Origin: an uncultured Hyphomonadaceae bacterium
GTDB lineage: Bacteria > Pseudomonadota > Alphaproteobacteria > Caulobacterales > Hyphomonadaceae
DNA: 7,680 nucleotides
Direction of reading: 5' to 3'
Assembly: GCA_937873805.1 (NCBI GenBank)
Contig: CALMWO010000044.1
Span: 1-7,680, forward strand
Positions 6,375-7,680 of this stretch are shown here, one piece after another. Within the stretch, counting starts at the first letter, position 1. Every line of letters begins with the position of its first letter. The position numbers and the translations under genes are program-made. The notes beneath the pieces were generated by a model. The model had not been told where the DNA came from. It searched no databases and saw only the letters and a program-made list of their open reading frames with translations.

Positions 6375-7451
6375 ATGACGTCCCACCAGCCCGAGCCCAT
6401 GATGATTACCGCCCCTGCGGAAGCAGCGGGCGCGCGCCTCGACAAATGGCTGGCAGACGCTGGAACCGGCATGTCCCGGTCCCGCCTGCGGGTACTGATC
6501 GAGGAAGGTCGTGTCACCGCCAACGGCCAGCCGGCGACCGACGCCAGCGCCAAGGTCATCATCGGCGCCGTCTACGCCATCGACCTGCCTATCCCCGTCG
6601 GCGCGCTGCCTGAACCTGAAGACATTCCGCTCGACATCGTCTTCGAGGACAAACACCTCATCATCATCGACAAGCCGCCCGGCCTCGTCGTCCACCCCGC
6701 GGGCGGCTCCGAGCGCGGCACGCTGGTCAACGCCCTGCTCTTCCATTGCGGCGCGGGACTCACCGGCATCGGCGGCGTCGCCCGCCCCGGCATCGTCCAC
6801 CGCCTCGACAAGGATACGTCCGGCGTCATGGTCGCCGCCAAGAGCGAAGCGGCCCACACCGCCCTCACCAACATGTTCGCCGCCCACGATATCGAGCGTG
6901 CCTATCTCGCCGTCACGCGCGGCGCCCCGCGCCCGCTCATCGGTCGCATCGAGACGAACATTGGCCGCTCGCCGAACGATCGAAAGAAGATGGCTGTCAT
7001 GAAGGACAAGCACTTCCGCGCTGATCACTGGTCGAACGACACCACGAACGGCGAAAGCGCAGAAACCGCCGGCAAGATCGCGATCACCAACTATCGCGGG
7101 ATCGAAACCTTCGGCCGCCTCGATTCAACGGGTACGCAACCCGCCGCCGCCCTCGTCGAATGCCGCCTCGAAACCGGACGCACGCACCAAATCCGCGTCC
7201 ACATGGCCCACATCGGCGCGCCCGTCCTCGGCGACCAGACCTATGGCAAGCATCGCTGGCTGAAAGCCGACGGCAAAGGCCCCGCCTTCGAACGCGCAAC
7301 CGCCACCGCCAAGGCCTTCGAACGGCAAGCGCTCCACGCTGCCATCCTCGGCTTCGAGCATCCGATCACGAAAGAACCGCTGCGCTTCGAACGCCCGCCG
7401 CCAGCCGACATGCTCGACCTGATCGACGCGCTGAGAGCGATGCCGCAATAG
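6375..7451 (+). CDS. rluD: 23S rRNA pseudouridine synthase, RluD family
   Basis: This 358-residue cytosolic enzyme converts specific uridines of 23S rRNA to pseudouridine. In E. coli, RluD acts on helix 69 at positions 1911, 1915 and 1917. An S4 RNA-binding domain (about 18-70, ARLDKWLADAG) is followed by a linker with IPLDIVFEDKHLIIIDKPPG (84-103). The catalytic motif is HRLDKDTSG (143-151) with nucleophile Asp146. The later signature is LETGRTHQIRVHMAHIG (265-281), and the C-terminal region has FERQALHA (315-322). Colinear matches to E. coli RluD, recalled from memory, run through the whole protein. An extra segment of about 20 residues at 208-232 and a smaller one near 248-258 are not in the E. 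coli enzyme. The frame stays open far upstream, antisense to phoD, but the S4 domain and divergent layout place the start at ATG 6375, or possibly 6399 or 6402. None has a strong ribosome binding site. Confidence 0.9.
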   Translation: MTSHQPEPMMITAPAEAAGARLDKWLADAGTGMSRSRLRVLIEEGRVTANGQPATDASAKVIIGAVYAIDLPIPVGALPEPEDIPLDIVFEDKHLIIIDKPPGLVVHPAGGSERGTLVNALLFHCGAGLTGIGGVARPGIVHRLDKDTSGVMVAAKSEAAHTALTNMFAAHDIERAYLAVTRGAPRPLIGRIETNIGRSPNDRKKMAVMKDKHFRADHWSNDTTNGESAETAGKIAITNYRGIETFGRLDSTGTQPAAALVECRLETGRTHQIRVHMAHIGAPVLGDQTYGKHRWLKADGKGPAFERATATAKAFERQALHAAILGFEHPITKEPLRFERPPPADMLDLIDALRAMPQ

Positions 7452-7460
7452 GCGCGCCTA
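7449..7460. repeat. 12-bp perfect palindrome holding both convergent stop codons
   Basis: TAGGCGCGCCTA reads the same on both strands. Its left TAG is the rluD stop (7449-7451) and its right half gives, on the - strand, the TAG stop of the convergent gene (7460-7458). Only six bases, GCGCGC, separate the two genes. There is no loop, so it is not a hairpin terminator. It could be a protein site or chance. Confidence 0.6.
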
Positions 7461-7680
7461 CTTCAAACCGTTGGGGCAGCGCCAGGCGGTCGGCGTAAAG
7501 ACAAGCACTTTCGGCTCATCAAAAAGTTCGGCGGGTAGATCAAAAGACGCATAGTGCAGAGCGCCGTCGATGCGTCCGCCAGAACGAACTTCGAACCCAC
7601 ACCTTGGACAGTAGTCTTCTTCTTTGCCGAGATAATACCGCGCGTCTTTCACAAGCAGGTAAAACTCCTCCCCGTTGTTA
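7458..7680 (-). CDS. Small zinc-ribbon-like hypothetical protein, probably 5'-truncated by the window edge
   Basis: The frame ending at TAG 7460-7458 is open to the right edge (first whole codon at 7679-7677) and gives 73 residues. They include GEEFYLLVKDARYYLG, then CPRCGFEV, and near the C-terminus WRCPNGLK. The CxxC knuckle with a later single cysteine suggests metal binding, though only three cysteines are visible, so a full zinc ribbon is not shown. A GTG at 7652-7650 could start a 64-residue protein, with the GGGGAGGAG run at 7673-7665 as an over-distant ribosome binding site (spacing about 12). The residues before it read like real protein, so I favour a longer gene entering from outside. 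Codon use is visibly AT-richer than in rluD. Function unknown. Confidence 0.6.
   Translation of the reverse strand, partial: NNGEEFYLLVKDARYYLGKEEDYCPRCGFEVRSGGRIDGALHYASFDLPAELFDEPKVLVFTPTAWRCPNGLK

Overview
The window looks like an ordinary chromosomal segment of a GC-rich (roughly 60-65% G+C) alphaproteobacterium, perhaps of the Caulobacterales/Hyphomonadaceae type. That placement is an inference from codon use, gene types and protein style. I see no rRNA, tRNA, insertion sequence, integrase, CRISPR array or phage gene. I also do not find a convincing undescribed multi-gene system.

Layout. (1) Positions 1-136 hold the 3' tail of an unidentified + strand gene, followed by a strong hairpin (151-179) that probably terminates it. 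(2) A + strand pair follows: a zinc-dependent alcohol dehydrogenase (271-1335), and a class I SAM-dependent methyltransferase (1332-2060) whose TTG start overlaps the dehydrogenase stop codon. (3) A short convergent gap contains an imperfect hairpin. (4) On the - strand are a PhoD-family Tat-exported phosphatase (6305 to 4599) and, 141 bp downstream of it, a soluble three-PAS hybrid histidine kinase (4457 to 2169). (5) Divergent from phoD is a + strand RluD-family 23S rRNA pseudouridine synthase (6375-7451). (6) A convergent - strand gene for a small zinc-ribbon-like protein runs off the right edge (7458-7680).

How the genes relate. The dehydrogenase and methyltransferase are probably translationally coupled, but no shared pathway is evident. 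phoD and the hybrid kinase share orientation and could be co-transcribed. That would put a secreted phosphatase beside a cytosolic sensor, but no response regulator, HPt protein or Pho box is visible to make a circuit. rluD is housekeeping. The right-hand partial gene is visibly AT-richer than the rest and may mark the edge of a different region.

The points most worth a second look are modest. They are an insertion in the RluD catalytic domain, a 12-bp perfect palindrome containing both convergent stop codons, the orphan soluble hybrid kinase with a forced TTG start, overlapping inverted repeats behind the phoD stop, and a palindrome overlapping the phoD ribosome binding site.
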